A stretch of 64,000 nt of DNA. Source: Castanea sativa (Eukaryota > Streptophyta > Magnoliopsida > Fagales > Fagaceae). Shown here piece by piece: positions 50,084 to 60,357 of this stretch (within the stretch, counting starts at the first letter, position 1; every line of letters begins with the position of its first letter). The notes beneath the pieces were generated by a model that was given only the letters and a program-made list of their open reading frames with translations, was not told the DNA's origin and did not search any database. The stretch spans positions 10,782,244 to 10,846,243 of the forward strand of contig NC_134014.1 in the NCBI RefSeq assembly GCF_040712315.1. The letters are read 5' to 3'. A program made the translations under genes and the position numbers.

Positions 50084-50119
<36 letters not shown>

Positions 50120-50350
50120 TTGAAGAAATAAGAAATGTAATTCTAAAATCCTAATTTCTCATCAAATCTTCAATTGCATGTTTTCGATCTCAACATGCAA
50201 TCTCAAAAATCTATTATTTCTTAACCATGAAACCTTTATGTTAGCATCGTCAAGTGATTCAAGTTATAAAGAGTACTTGAAGAATTCAAAATGCAATTCC
50301 AAAACCCAAATTTCTCAGCCAAGCCATCAATTTCATGATCAATTCAAGCT

Positions 50351-50406
<56 letters not shown>

Positions 50407-50844
50407 CCACAATGAGTTTGAAGAATTGCATGCAATCTCAAAAACCTGATCTTTCTTAACCATTAAAGCATGTGTATAGGAGAGAGAGAGAGAGAGAGTA
50501 GTTGAAGAAATAAGAAATGTAATTCTAAAATCCTAATTTCTCATCAAATCTTCAATTGCATGTTTTCGATCTCAACATGCAATCTCAAAAATCTAATATT
50601 TCTTAACCATGAAACCTTTATGTCAGCATCATCAAGTGATTCAAGTTATAAAGTTTGCATGCGTGTGTGTGCGCAAAAGAGTACTTGAAAAATTCAAAAT
50701 GCAATTCCAAAACCCAAATTTCTCAGCCAAGCCATCAATTTCATGATCAATTCAAGCAGAGAGAGAGAGAGAGAGGAACCTGGAAAGGAGCGAAACGAGC
50801 TCGTTTCGATGAGCAGAGAGCGATTCCTGGAGCCTGTCTCGCAT
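42778..50844 (-). CDS. SUS: Sucrose synthase
   Basis: The enzyme reversibly cleaves sucrose with UDP to UDP-glucose and fructose in the cytosol and supplies cell-wall and starch synthesis. The 15 exons are 50844-50780, 49181-49049, 48082-47931, 47748-47556, 47235-47117, 47005-46789, 46520-46425, 46292-46119, 45360-45244, 45135-44969, 44687-44463, 44303-43982, 43890-43646, 43569-43431 and 42816-42778. All introns are GT-AG and the joined frame encodes 800 aa. The N-terminal region ([20 protein letters not shown]) is followed by the GT-B domain from about 270 ([19 protein letters not shown]). The catalytic E-x7-E pair is Glu665/Glu673 in [13 protein letters not shown]. The C-terminus is PLAVDEQN. 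The start is the only ATG that fits the conserved RDR block; the first intron is long (1.6 kb) and repeat-rich. The gene appears intact. Confidence 0.95.
42868..42904. repeat. (GAA)n microsatellite in the last SUS intron
   Basis: About 12 GAA repeats between the last two coding exons of the sucrose synthase gene. Confidence 0.9.
46029..46063. repeat. (GA)n microsatellite in a SUS intron
   Basis: About 17 GA repeats lie 56 bp beyond the 3' splice donor of the exon ending at 46119 (minus orientation). Confidence 0.9.
49443..50776. repeat. Repeat complex with five (GA)n arrays in SUS intron 1
   Basis: A 370-bp unit is repeated in tandem (TTCCAAAAAATACAAACAAT at 49531 and 49901), and parts of it recur near 50180 and 50520. 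Each unit ends in (GA)n: about 49723-49741, 50091-50116, 50356-50404, 50480-50498 and 50757-50775. The last array sits only four bases inside the first intron's donor end. The left 100 bp resemble a stretch at 45620-45810 (ACACGTATTTC), apparently another copy of the same transposon. Confidence 0.8.
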
Positions 50845-52902
50845 CTTTTCGCTTCTCAAATCACACACAAAGCTTTGAAAGCGAAAGAAAAATAAAGAGA
50901 AAGGAAGAGAACCAGAGAGAGAAAGCAAGAGAGAGTGGAAACGAAGAGTGGTGGTAGTATTTATTAGCTGCAGAATATAGGAAAGTGAGATCGGGAAGGG
51001 TGTAGAAGTAAAGCAAAGAGAATGGAGCCAAAAGAGAAACGGACATTGTTGTTGTTGACGTTGCTCTGAGTGTGACGAAGTGTGAAGCAAACCGTGATAA
51101 ATGTGAATCGGCACCTGGCTGCGTTTGAGGATTTGCGGCAGAAGTGGCTGAACAATATTGCTGAGTCTTTGAACGAAGCTGATAGAAGCACGCACCAACC
51201 AAGAGCGAGAGTAGAGTGACGAGTTTGTGTGTGATTCGCGCTACAGGCGGAGATAGCGAGGAGCTAGCAAAAGCAGCTATGCTATAGCATAGGGACCGAT
51301 TTGCATGCAGAGCTCAGCTCAGCTGTGGCGTTTTCAAAAGTAACGGATCTATGATTTTATTTTCTTTTTTCTTTCCAATTTTAGTGCCCCTTTTCCTTTG
51401 TCAACTATAATATTTAAATGCTAGATTATTTTGGCATACCGTTTTGAAACTGCTTTGGTTTAATATTATTAATTGACGAATTTTTTGTTGTTAAGATAGT
51501 TACAATATCATAACTCGAATCTATTTTCCACTAGACTTCTAAATACATTTTATTTATTTTTTATACTAATGGAAAATAAAATTTAGAGAGTGAGTTTGTA
51601 TGAGTGTTTGGCTCGTTTGAGTAGTCTCTTTTGTCATGTCTCGCACTTCTTGAAAGATTTGGTTTGGAGCAACTCTGATCTACAACTTTTGAAACATTTG
51701 CTTTTGAATTTTTAGATTGTCTAGGATCGCAGTAGAGTCCTTATCCTTTGGTGTATTGGACTCCCAAACACATACACAAAAAAATTTGACAACTTTTTTC
51801 ACACATCTTAAATTGGCAAGCTTTTACCATCTGGACTGACCACTAAAAATGATTTTTTTTAACTACCATTAACAATCAACTAAAAATGATTTTTTTTTTA
51901 ACTACCATTAACAATCAACCATATTTGCATATGTCAAATTTTTTTATCAATATATGTGTATATATATAATTTTTTTTTTGTGTCTTTAGACATTTTCTTC
52001 ATTAAATGGAACGGATCTCATTCTACTTTCATAGCCATTATTTGATAAATTTGAAAAAATTCAACCCGATAAATACTATATCTACAATATTTTCACAATA
52101 TTTTTACAACAAATTTTAAATAATAAGTTGTTACTGACTGTTATTAGTGTAAAAAAATAGTAATTTTAATAGTGAATTTAAATTACAACTAATAATAATT
52201 TGCCACTTATAATTTTTTGTGAAAATATTGTAAACGTAGATCCAATAACTCGAGAGAAATTGAAGAAAAATACCCAATTTGACCTTGGGTACTTGGACCA
52301 AGTGCAATAGCAAATTGGTCTGTACCGAACCTGCTTAATTCCGATTTTTCAAGATCCTGCACATGGGGACACTCATTGTCTCACTTGCCTCCTATGCTGC
52401 TATTTTTGGAATTGTTAGTAGAGTTCTTGTGTGCCTTTGTGTTATAACTCATTTTTCTCTCTCTCTTGCGCGTGTGTGTGTGTGTTTGTTTTTCAAAAAA
52501 AAAAAAAAAAAAAACCAGATTAATTACAAGTTGATAGATCCAAACAAAAGACAAGTAATTCAAGAGTTTAGAAAATATGTATCTTAGATCAAAGATGCAA
52601 GTTAGTAATGTAAAATCGAATTCATTGAGAAGAAAAAATCTATGGTGAAATCATAATGTAATTTGTATTGTAGCATTGTTTTTGGATTTGGCTAAAAACT
52701 CATTTTCGTTCCTACATTTTCATGCGATTCCCACTTTGGTTCCATCAATTATTTTCACCACTTGAATCCGTAAAATAAAAAAAACGATCTCGTTTTTGTC
52801 CCTACCATCAGTACCCTAACGGCAAAGTCCTATGTGGCAGACGAAACACCCTATTAGTTGACGTGACACTGATGTGACACTTAAAATATTATTAAAAAAT
52901 AT
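50845..52902. other. SUS upstream region and intergenic DNA
   Basis: The first 350 bases are the probable SUS leader and promoter; several long but overlapping open frames in it have no domain and are not called. A 39-bp tandem duplication lies at about 51843-51920 (AACTACCATTAACAATCAAC twice). A worn inverted repeat at about 52060-52245 belongs to the MITE family seen at 1952. Confidence 0.6.
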
Positions 52903-53748
52903 TTTAAGGACACAATTTGAGCCCCTAACCCACAATCCGAAGGGAAAGGGCTTGAAAGGCTTTTTATAATTAATTTGTAGATAGTGGGCTTGAAATCTAG
53001 ATTCTAAAGATGGTTTAAACAACAAAGAAAAATGGGCTTTGGGCCCAATGGCACAAATAAGGAGTTGTATATATGAATATGAATGAAAAACTCCTCCTCA
53101 GACACAATCCGAGGATAGTTTATAATACTGTTTCTCAAGATAGATTACAATTGTGGACAGTCAGATTTACCATGTACTTTTCTTTCTTTTCTTTCCAAAA
53201 AAGGCCTCCCTTTTTGCCGAAGGTCCCTTCTCTCATTTATACTCCCTTCCTCTTCCCCTTCTCATCCTCCACCTCATGGTTAGACTGCTGGTTTAGATAC
53301 TTGTCTCATCCATCTTCCCTAAAGTCTCAGGAGATAGGGATCAAGTTTCAAACCTTATATTCAGGTCTCACCTCCCTATTAATGCGGCCAGAATATCATA
53401 TGCACAGCATTCAATGCGGGGGCGGTGATAAACAGCTTTATCTCAGATATTCTATTGCCCTTCTTCTTATCTTCCACATGTATCGTATCTAGAACATAGC
53501 CTGGGGAACTTCTAGAACATAGCCTGTGGATTTTAACTAACCTTTCTTCCACCTTAGCTTCATATAACTGAGGACACAATCTTCCTCAGACATACCTTTT
53601 CAGACATTATCTCTCATTTATTTAGTATTTTCTCATGGATTAACATTCACACACCCTCGGACCATCTTGTGTCTTCGGACTGGGCTTTTAGCCCGAAGAA
53701 TACTCTTTGGGCTAACCTAGATATATTCCTAGGCCCAATGGCCCTACA
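52903..53748 (-). repeat. 3' LTR, 846 bp
   Basis: On the minus strand it starts TGTAGGGCCATTGGGCC at 53748 and ends in ...TGTCCTTAAAA at 52903, where the right LTR still has the canonical TGTCCTTACA. The first bases of both LTRs match over the 44 bases visible at the window edge with a few differences. Confidence 0.85.
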
Positions 53749-53761
53749 ATAACCCCTCGAG
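53749..53761 (-). other. Polypurine tract
   Basis: On the minus strand CTCGAGGGGTTAT lies directly before the 3' LTR; the purine run GAGGGG is the expected plus-strand primer. Confidence 0.55.
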
Positions 53762-53976
53762 ATTCTTATTTTGCTACCTCGGGAGGAAAGGAGGATCTTG
53801 ACACTTGTCACCTTTTAGCTTATGTGCATCATACATCTTTTGCTGACATGATGGTTTTAGAACTGCCTCTAGCACGTTCTTGACGTATCGGTATGCGAAG
53901 CATCCCCAAATTAAATTCTGACGTCTTTCTGTCCCCCACGCCTAATGATATAATGCGCATCCAACGTTTGAGGATG

Positions 53977-54286
53977 TCATAGAGACATAGGCGGGAAGTT
54001 TCATGCCTTTATGATTTCAACTGGTATAAAAACCAATAATTCAAACCATTTCACATATTACAATACCTACTCAGCATATCTGCCAATTTTTTGCAATCTA
54101 CACGCTCTCACATTTACCCAGAACTAGGCCATCATAGAGACATAGGCGGGAAGTTTCATGCCTTTATGATTTCAATTGGTATAAAAACCAATAATTCAAA
54201 CCATTTCACATATTACAATACCTACTCAGCGTATCTGCCAATTTTTTGCAATCTACACGCTCTCACATTTACCCAGAACTAGGCCA
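53977..54286. repeat. 155-bp tandem duplication covering the antisense-ORF promoter
   Basis: 53977-54131 and 54132-54286 are nearly identical (TCATAGAGACATAGGCGGGA, GGTATAAAAACCAATAATTC, CTCACATTTACCCAGAACTA). Each carries one TATA box, at 54025 and 54180. Confidence 0.85.
54025..54187 (+). promoter_or_regulatory. Duplicated TATA boxes for the antisense ORF
   Basis: TATAAAAA occurs at 54025-54032 and 54180-54187 on the plus strand, 400 and 245 bp upstream of the antisense-ORF ATG at 54427. The second would give a leader of about 215 nt. Inferred promoter function. Confidence 0.5.
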
Positions 54287-54426
54287 AGGTGACTCTGTCG
54301 TTTTTAAAGTAAGTTTCCCAGACTCCATCTTTCATTATTTTCTCTTTTTCTCTCTCTGGTGTTTATTTTTCCTCGGCTCATATAATTTCTTAGTTCTTCC
54401 CTCACACCCATACTTTGCTCCTAAAC

Positions 54427-57068
54427 ATGGGTAGATTTGCATCGCTAGTAGATTCAAGCAAAAAAATAGAACAGTTTAAGGCTAGGTACCAAATTCCACC
54501 GACGGTATCCTTCAAATAATGCTCGGAAGGGGAGTGGTACGAAAAAAAGGCAATGGGAGAGGTAGTAATCCCTATGATTGCATTCATAGAAGGAGGGATG
54601 AAAATTCCAATGGGAACCATAACTAGGGATTATCTCAGGGCGTTTAGATTAACCCCTACCCAGTGCACCCCAAACATGTGTTTAGGATCCGAGGTTCTAT
54701 AAATGCCCTGAATGAAAAGATGAACCTAGGACTCACCCATCATGATGTGAATTGGGTTTATAATCTTCATTACTTAAAGAAACAAGGCGGATACTATCTA
54801 AAATCTAGATATCTAGAGGTTAGGTTAATTAAGTGCCTCCCTGAATCCAACAGAGGTCTGAAAAATGACTACCTACTCATATCAGGGGATTGGCATGACA
54901 GCCTTCCTTGTCCGACGAAGGAGGGAACACCAGGTGAAGTTCCGGATCCGATTAAATTATTCATAATCACTTTTCTTTCAATCCTATATTTGTATAAAAC
55001 ATTTACTTACTCTAATAATTTTTTCTTCTCATCAATTTTTTTTCCAGATCCACACGCAGCAGATCGCCATCCTCATCTTGTCGATTTCGCAAGATTAGAC
55101 AGGATACTGAAGGCTAAAGTTTTTGTACACTCAGACGGCCAACTTCGAGCGGCTTATCTAATCCTCGACTATAATCCTATCTCCAAGGCTTTCTAAGAGC
55201 CGAAGTGCGTAATAAGAGCCAAGGACCCGCGTTTACGCCAGATAAGTGTCGCTGTCGAAGGTTTCCTGCTACCTGAGGGAACTGTTATTCCTCAAGGCAC
55301 CCTATCACACATCCCGTATCACCCCCTAAACCTATACCAGACGGTATTCCCTTAATCCCTCTTCCAACTCAAAACATAGTTGGCAAATCAACCTCTTCCC
55401 AACCTAGTATAAAGGAAGAAGAAGGGATTGTCGAAGTATCCGATTCTGAGGACGAGTTCGAGGTTTTCAATCAACCCCCTTCTCCTGAAGACCAAGTTGT
55501 TGTCCTCGCCGCATCCTCCTCAATCCTACCAAGCATCACCCAACAACCTGACATCATGGGCATCCAACGCAAGCCAAAGCCAAGTCTCAAGGACGTACTG
55601 GAAGCTCAGGTTGGGACCCAAGAGCTTCCCAAGGTACCTCAAACCAAAGTTAAAGATAAAGGTGTTGAGAAAAACCCTGAATCCAAGATCCCTCCTCCTC
55701 CTCCTCCCACCCAATCTCAGCGCACTAACCTGGCTGACCACAAAAGAAAAAGAGATCAGTCAAAAGGGAAAGACGTGATTAATGGAGGGAAAGACTCTCT
55801 TCCCAAGGAACATGAGCTTGAAAAGGAGGGAAAGTTGGCCTGTACAGTGCAGACGAGGTCAGATAAATGGACCAAGTCCCATACAACCTTACATGCCCCA
55901 ATCTGGGCCCTTGCGATGACCGTTGACGACTACGCGGTCACTGCCGATGCAACCATCAAGAACTCTGATGCAGGGATGGCTGCTTGTGTAGCAAATGCAT
56001 TAGAGCAAGCCTTACTGTTACCCGAGGACATGGGTGAGCTCAAAAGGATAAGAGATCAAAATGTCTTCATGACTTTGAAGAAGGAGCTTGCTATGGTAAG
56101 GATCTCACCCAAGTCTTGTTTTACCTCTATTTTTGTTACTTTTGTAGAGTTCTAACTTTGTTTTTATGATTTTGCTATTTCCTATGCATAGGCTGTTCAG
56201 TCTGCTCACAGGGCAGAGGAGATTGTTATCAGCACTTACAAGTCCCTCAAAGCCGAAGAATTAAGGCGTGACAACTCCTAGAGAATCCTTGACTTGCAGA
56301 AGAAGAAACTAAAAGAGGTCTCGGATAATCTGACCAAAGTAGAGAGTAAGAGGTCTAGTTTTGGATGCTGCTCTAAAAACAACTGAGAAGCAGGCCGAGG
56401 ACCAGAAACTACAGCTTAGGCAAGCTGACGAGAACTTCGCCGCTGCAAAAAAACTGATTGAGGGTCTCAAAAATGATTTAAAGGAGTCGGAAAGGGCAAA
56501 AGAGGAGGCCATCAGGGCTAAAGAAGAGGCCATCCATGCAAAAGAAGAGGCTAAGAAGGCAAATGACCGAGTTGAACAAGAAGGTTACGAGGTCGGCGTA
56601 ACAGAGACCACAGAAACTTTCAAGGCTCAAGTCCCTGAGGTATGTAGGCAATACTGCCTCCAAGTATGGAATGAGGCACTCTCCCGAGCTGGGGTTAATG
56701 CTTCCTTCATCCTTTGGAAGCCAGCGACTGTCTACTTTCCCCCAGCCATTCAAGCCTCTGACCCTCCTCCCGTCAAGGATGATGCTGACCTACAAGGAGC
56801 TGAGGACAAAGAAAGTGAGATAGCTGAAGATCCTGCCTTTGCTGAAAGTCAGCTCCCAAAGAAAGTTGATCTAACAGAAGGAAAGGTACTAGAGGATACA
56901 CAGCACTCAAGTGATCCCAAAGACTCTTCCAAGGATGACCAGGATGACCAAAAAATTCCAATAACTGTGAAGGATGACCCAAAAGGCAAAGGGATAGCTG
57001 CTGACTCCTCGGTGCAACCTCAGCTCCCCCAAGATCCCAAAGGCCATTTGAAGATAAAGTTGAAATAG
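54427..57068 (+). pseudogene. Antisense accessory ORF of the Tat element (gypsy-transposon-like domain + coiled coil), spliced
   Basis: The ORF lies on the strand opposite to gag-pol. It starts MGRFASLVDSSKKIEQF at 54427. Exons: 54427-54933, 55048-56095 and 56192-57068; the GT-AG introns 54934-55047 and 56096-56191 restore frame (GTP|DPHAAD and KKELAM|AVQSAH). The N-terminal third (GGMKIPMGTITRDYLRAFRL, INALNEKMNLGLTHHDVNWV, LKKQGGYYL) resembles the plant 'putative gypsy type transposon' domain (PF04195). The middle is Pro/Lys/Ser-rich and basic; the C-terminal part from about 56200 is a long coiled coil (KEEAIRAKEEAIHAKEEAKK), then an acidic tail ending HLKIKLK. Stops near 54519, 55195, 56278 and shifts near 54680 and 56360 break this copy. 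Similar antisense ORFs are known in Grande-like Tat elements; their function is unknown. Confidence 0.7.
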
Positions 57069-57535
57069 TGACTACTTTCCTCTTCTCTCCAGCCTTTTCT
57101 CTTTATCTCTACCTAATGTAATTTTTTACAACTCGCAAGTATTTTGTAATTGTAAAGAAGTTTGAATTTAATGAAAACACAAGTTCTATCTCCTTCTTTT
57201 GATGTTTTTTGATTTTGTTTTACCTTGATCTTATTACTTCATGCTTGTTTGCTATATTTAGAACAGTAATCTATTTACCTTCATTAACTTAACAAATCTA
57301 AGGCGGCAATCTAGACTGATTTAGGCAATAAATATGTTCAATATACCTACAAACGCATTAAGTGATGCTCATGGATTTCCATCCATTTATCACTATCTCA
57401 GGGAGATTTCAAGATGTACGGACAAAAACGGCACATTTAAGCTTGCATCTATATTAAAGATAAACAGACTAAGGATCAAACATAGTTAAATTTCAACCAA
57501 TTGCTCTATAGTATGTTTAAGGACCAAAACGTTAT
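57069..57535. other. Spacer between antisense ORF and satellite array
   Basis: AT-rich DNA with no coding frame; it contains the presumed 3' UTR of the antisense ORF. Confidence 0.5.
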
Positions 57536-58495
57536 TAGGTTCTGTTCATCACTTAGTGAGATATCCATTTAGACAGGGCATGTGGTCCGAGGATTCAAAC
57601 ATGACCAGTTTCAATCTGATACTTTAGAAAAATGACTATTGGTTTTTATCCAACACTTGATAAAGTATTAATTTAGCCAAGGTATGTGGTCCGAGGATCC
57701 AGGCATGACTAAGCTTTAGTTTGATACTTAATAAAAAGAACTGAAGTGTCAATTTCTCCAAAGTAGATGATCCGAGGACCAGACATAACTAGGGTTCTGT
57801 TTAACACTTGATAAAAAATATCAATTTAGATGAGGTATGTGGTCCGAGGATTCAAGCATAACCAAGCTTCAGTTTGATACTTAAATAAAAAAACTAAAGC
57901 GTTAATTTTCCCTAAGTAGATGATCCGAAGACCAGACATAACTAAGGTTCTGTTTAACACTTGGTAAAAATATCAATTTAGATGAGGTATATGGTTCGAG
58001 GATCCAGGCATAACCAAGTTTCAGTTTGATACTTAATAAAAAAATATGAAGCGTTGATTTTTCCAAAGTAGATGATCTGAGGACCAGACATAACTAAGGT
58101 TCTGTTTAACACTTGGTAAAAATATCAATTTAGACAAGGTATGTGGTCCGAGGATCCAGGCATAACCAAGCTTCAATTTGATACTTAATAAAAAGAGCTG
58201 AAGCGTTAATTTTTCCAAAGTAGATGATTCGAGAACCAGACATAACTAAGGTTCTGTTTAACACTTGGTAAAAATATCAATTTAGACGAGGTATGTGGTC
58301 CGAGGATCCAGGCATAACCAAGCTTCAGTTTGATACTTAATAAAAAGAACTGAAGTGTTAATTTCCCCCAAAGTAGATGATCCGAGGATCAGACATAACT
58401 AAGGTTCTGTTTAACACTTAATAAAAATATCAATTTAGACAAGGTATGTGGTCCGAGGATCCAGGCATAACCAAGCTTCAGTTTGATATTTAGAC
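57536..58495. repeat. 152-bp tandem (satellite-like) array, about six copies
   Basis: GGTCCGAGGAT-type anchors occur at 57583, 57688, 57841, 57993, 58145, 58298 and 58450, so the last five steps are 152-153 bp. Each unit is a dimer of two related halves of about 76 bp, one with TGGTCCGAGGATCCAGGCAT and the other with GATGATCCGAGGACCAGACA. The first unit is shortened (105 bp). Confidence 0.9.
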
Positions 58496-58631
58496 AAATG
58501 AAGATAATCAATGCAATATAGTGTTTGCAGAAATAAAAATGGCCTAAGTGCCTTTCATTTAATAATAGTACCTTTGTAGGTTATTTACATTCCAGGGACG
58601 TTATACAACATATTCATTTAGATCTTCAAGA

Positions 58632-59618
58632 TTATAAGCCCCTATGCCTGCAACTGAGGTAATACGATAAGGTCCTTCCCAGTTGGGCCCCCAAATTTCT
58701 CCATGCTGGGTTCTTTGTAGTACCCAAAACCCTCCTCAGTACCAAGTCTCCAAGTGTAAGAGGTCGTAGCTTTACCTGAGAATTATACCTCTGTTTAAGT
58801 TTGTGTTGATAATAAGCTAATTGAACCATGACATTCTCTCGTCGTTCTTCAACTAAGTTTAGACTTCTCTCCAATAGATTATCATTGCTACCTGGAGTGA
58901 AGGAGCTCGTCCTTAGTGTTGGGAACCTAGTTTCTAGAGGTATTACTGCCTTGATTCCATAAGTCATGGAGAAAGGTGTTTTTCCTGTGGACCTTCGCAG
59001 TGTAGTTCGATATATCCACAAGACGTGTGGCAACTGTTCCACCCATCTTCCCTTGGCATCATCCAACCTTTTCTTGAGCCCATTGACTATCACTTTATTG
59101 ACAGCCTCGGCTTGCCCATTCCCTTGAGGATAAGCTAGAGTGGAATATTTATTTGTGATGCCTAGATCACAACAGTATCTTCTAAAGGTCTTACTATCAA
59201 ATTGTAGACCGTTATATGAAATGGGAGTATGAGGGATTCCAAACCTGATGATAATGTTCTTCCATACAAACTTCTTTGCTTCCATGTCTCTGATATTTGA
59301 TAATGGCTCAGCTTCAACCCATTTGGTGAAATAATCCATTCCAACGAGTAGCCACCTCCTATTCCCTGCTGCTTTTGGGAAAGGTCCAACAATGTCCAAG
59401 CTCTATTGAGCAAAAGGCCAAGGACTAGATAGAGGATTAAGGACACCCCCTGGCTGATGTATGTTAGGAGCGAATCTTTGACATTGGTTGCATTTCTTCG
59501 CATAATTTTGTGCTTCTCTTTGCATATTAGGCCACCAATAGCCCTGAGTAAAAGCTCTATGAGCCAAAGACCTTCCTCCAGTGTGGCTTCCGCAAATCCC
59601 TTCATGCAACTCTTCCAA
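58632..59618 (-). pseudogene. Integrase of the Tat element, catalytically broken
   Basis: Integrase inserts the cDNA into the genome. The H2C2 zinc-binding part is read from 59618 (GICGSHTGGRSLAHRAFTQGYWWP, then CNQCQRFAP). A TAG replaces a codon at about 59401, where FAQWG-type sequence is expected. The core follows (LDIVGPFPKAAGNRRWLLVG, D present). The second catalytic position reads ISYNGLQFDS, Tyr instead of Asp. The Glu lies in QGNGQAEAVNKV. The C-terminal part shifts frame after LTLGDLVLRRV. The Asp-to-Tyr change alone would abolish activity. Confidence 0.88.
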
Positions 59619-59687
59619 AAGTAACTCCGTTGCTTCTAGGTGTATACATAGTAAATACGGTCCTGAAAAAGAGCGCTTATATAATTT

Positions 59688-60269
59688 CTAGTCCTCGGAC
59701 AGCCAAAACCGAGGTGCTTTCCTACGTACCTTATCTGCTTTGGACCTTTCTCTAGGTAAGATATCATATTTAAGAACAATTGGATCCATCCAACTAGGCC
59801 CCATCCTAATTTGATGAATTCGGATGGCGTCATTACTCGCCCCAGTGGGTTTCCACAGATCTTCAACAAGAATGACTCGAGGTATGCTTTGCGTCGAGGA
59901 TGTTGCGAGTGTGGCCAAGAAATCAACATGGGTATTCCCACACATGGATACATGTAATAAAGAAAAAGACTCAAATTTGGATTGTATATACCTGACCTGG
60001 GTTAGGTATCCCTGCATTCTTAAATCTCTTGCCTTTAACTTACCTTCCACTTAGCCTACTACCAATTGTGAATCCGAGAAGATTTGTACCATCTTTCCTC
60101 CCATTTTATGAACCATGTTCATTCCGGCGAGGAGGGCTTCATATTCTGCCTCATTGTTGGTGGCCGAGAATCCCAATCTCAAAGATTTCTCTAAAGTAAT
60201 TCCCCTAGGGGATACCAAAACTAGCCCCACACCAGATCCTTTTTGATTTGCCGCTCCATCAACATACAC
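59688..60269 (-). pseudogene. Second (archaeal-type) RNase H domain of the Tat element
   Basis: YVDGAANQKGSGVG, NNEAEYEALLAGM and FSDSQLVVG carry the Asp, Glu and Asp of an RNase H active site (60269-60051). A stop at 60051 separates it from the continuation GKLKARDLRMQGYL (60050-59688). A second RNase H besides the normal one is typical of the Tat lineage. Confidence 0.8.
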
Positions 60270-60357
60270 TTTTCATAACGGAGGCTCTTTGCACGAAATC
60301 ATGCCAACTGATTTTTCATCCATGCCTGATCCTTTAATATACTCTTCTAATGAGGGC

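Noticed and set aside
50752..51202. Long minus-strand ORFs upstream of the sucrose synthase start, in three frames
   Set aside because: They lie in the leader/promoter with CT-rich simple sequence, overlap each other and show no domain; only the stretch from 50844 is conserved.
57536..58495. CRISPR-like regular repeats
   Set aside because: The 152-bp units are contiguous without unique spacers, in a plant retrotransposon.
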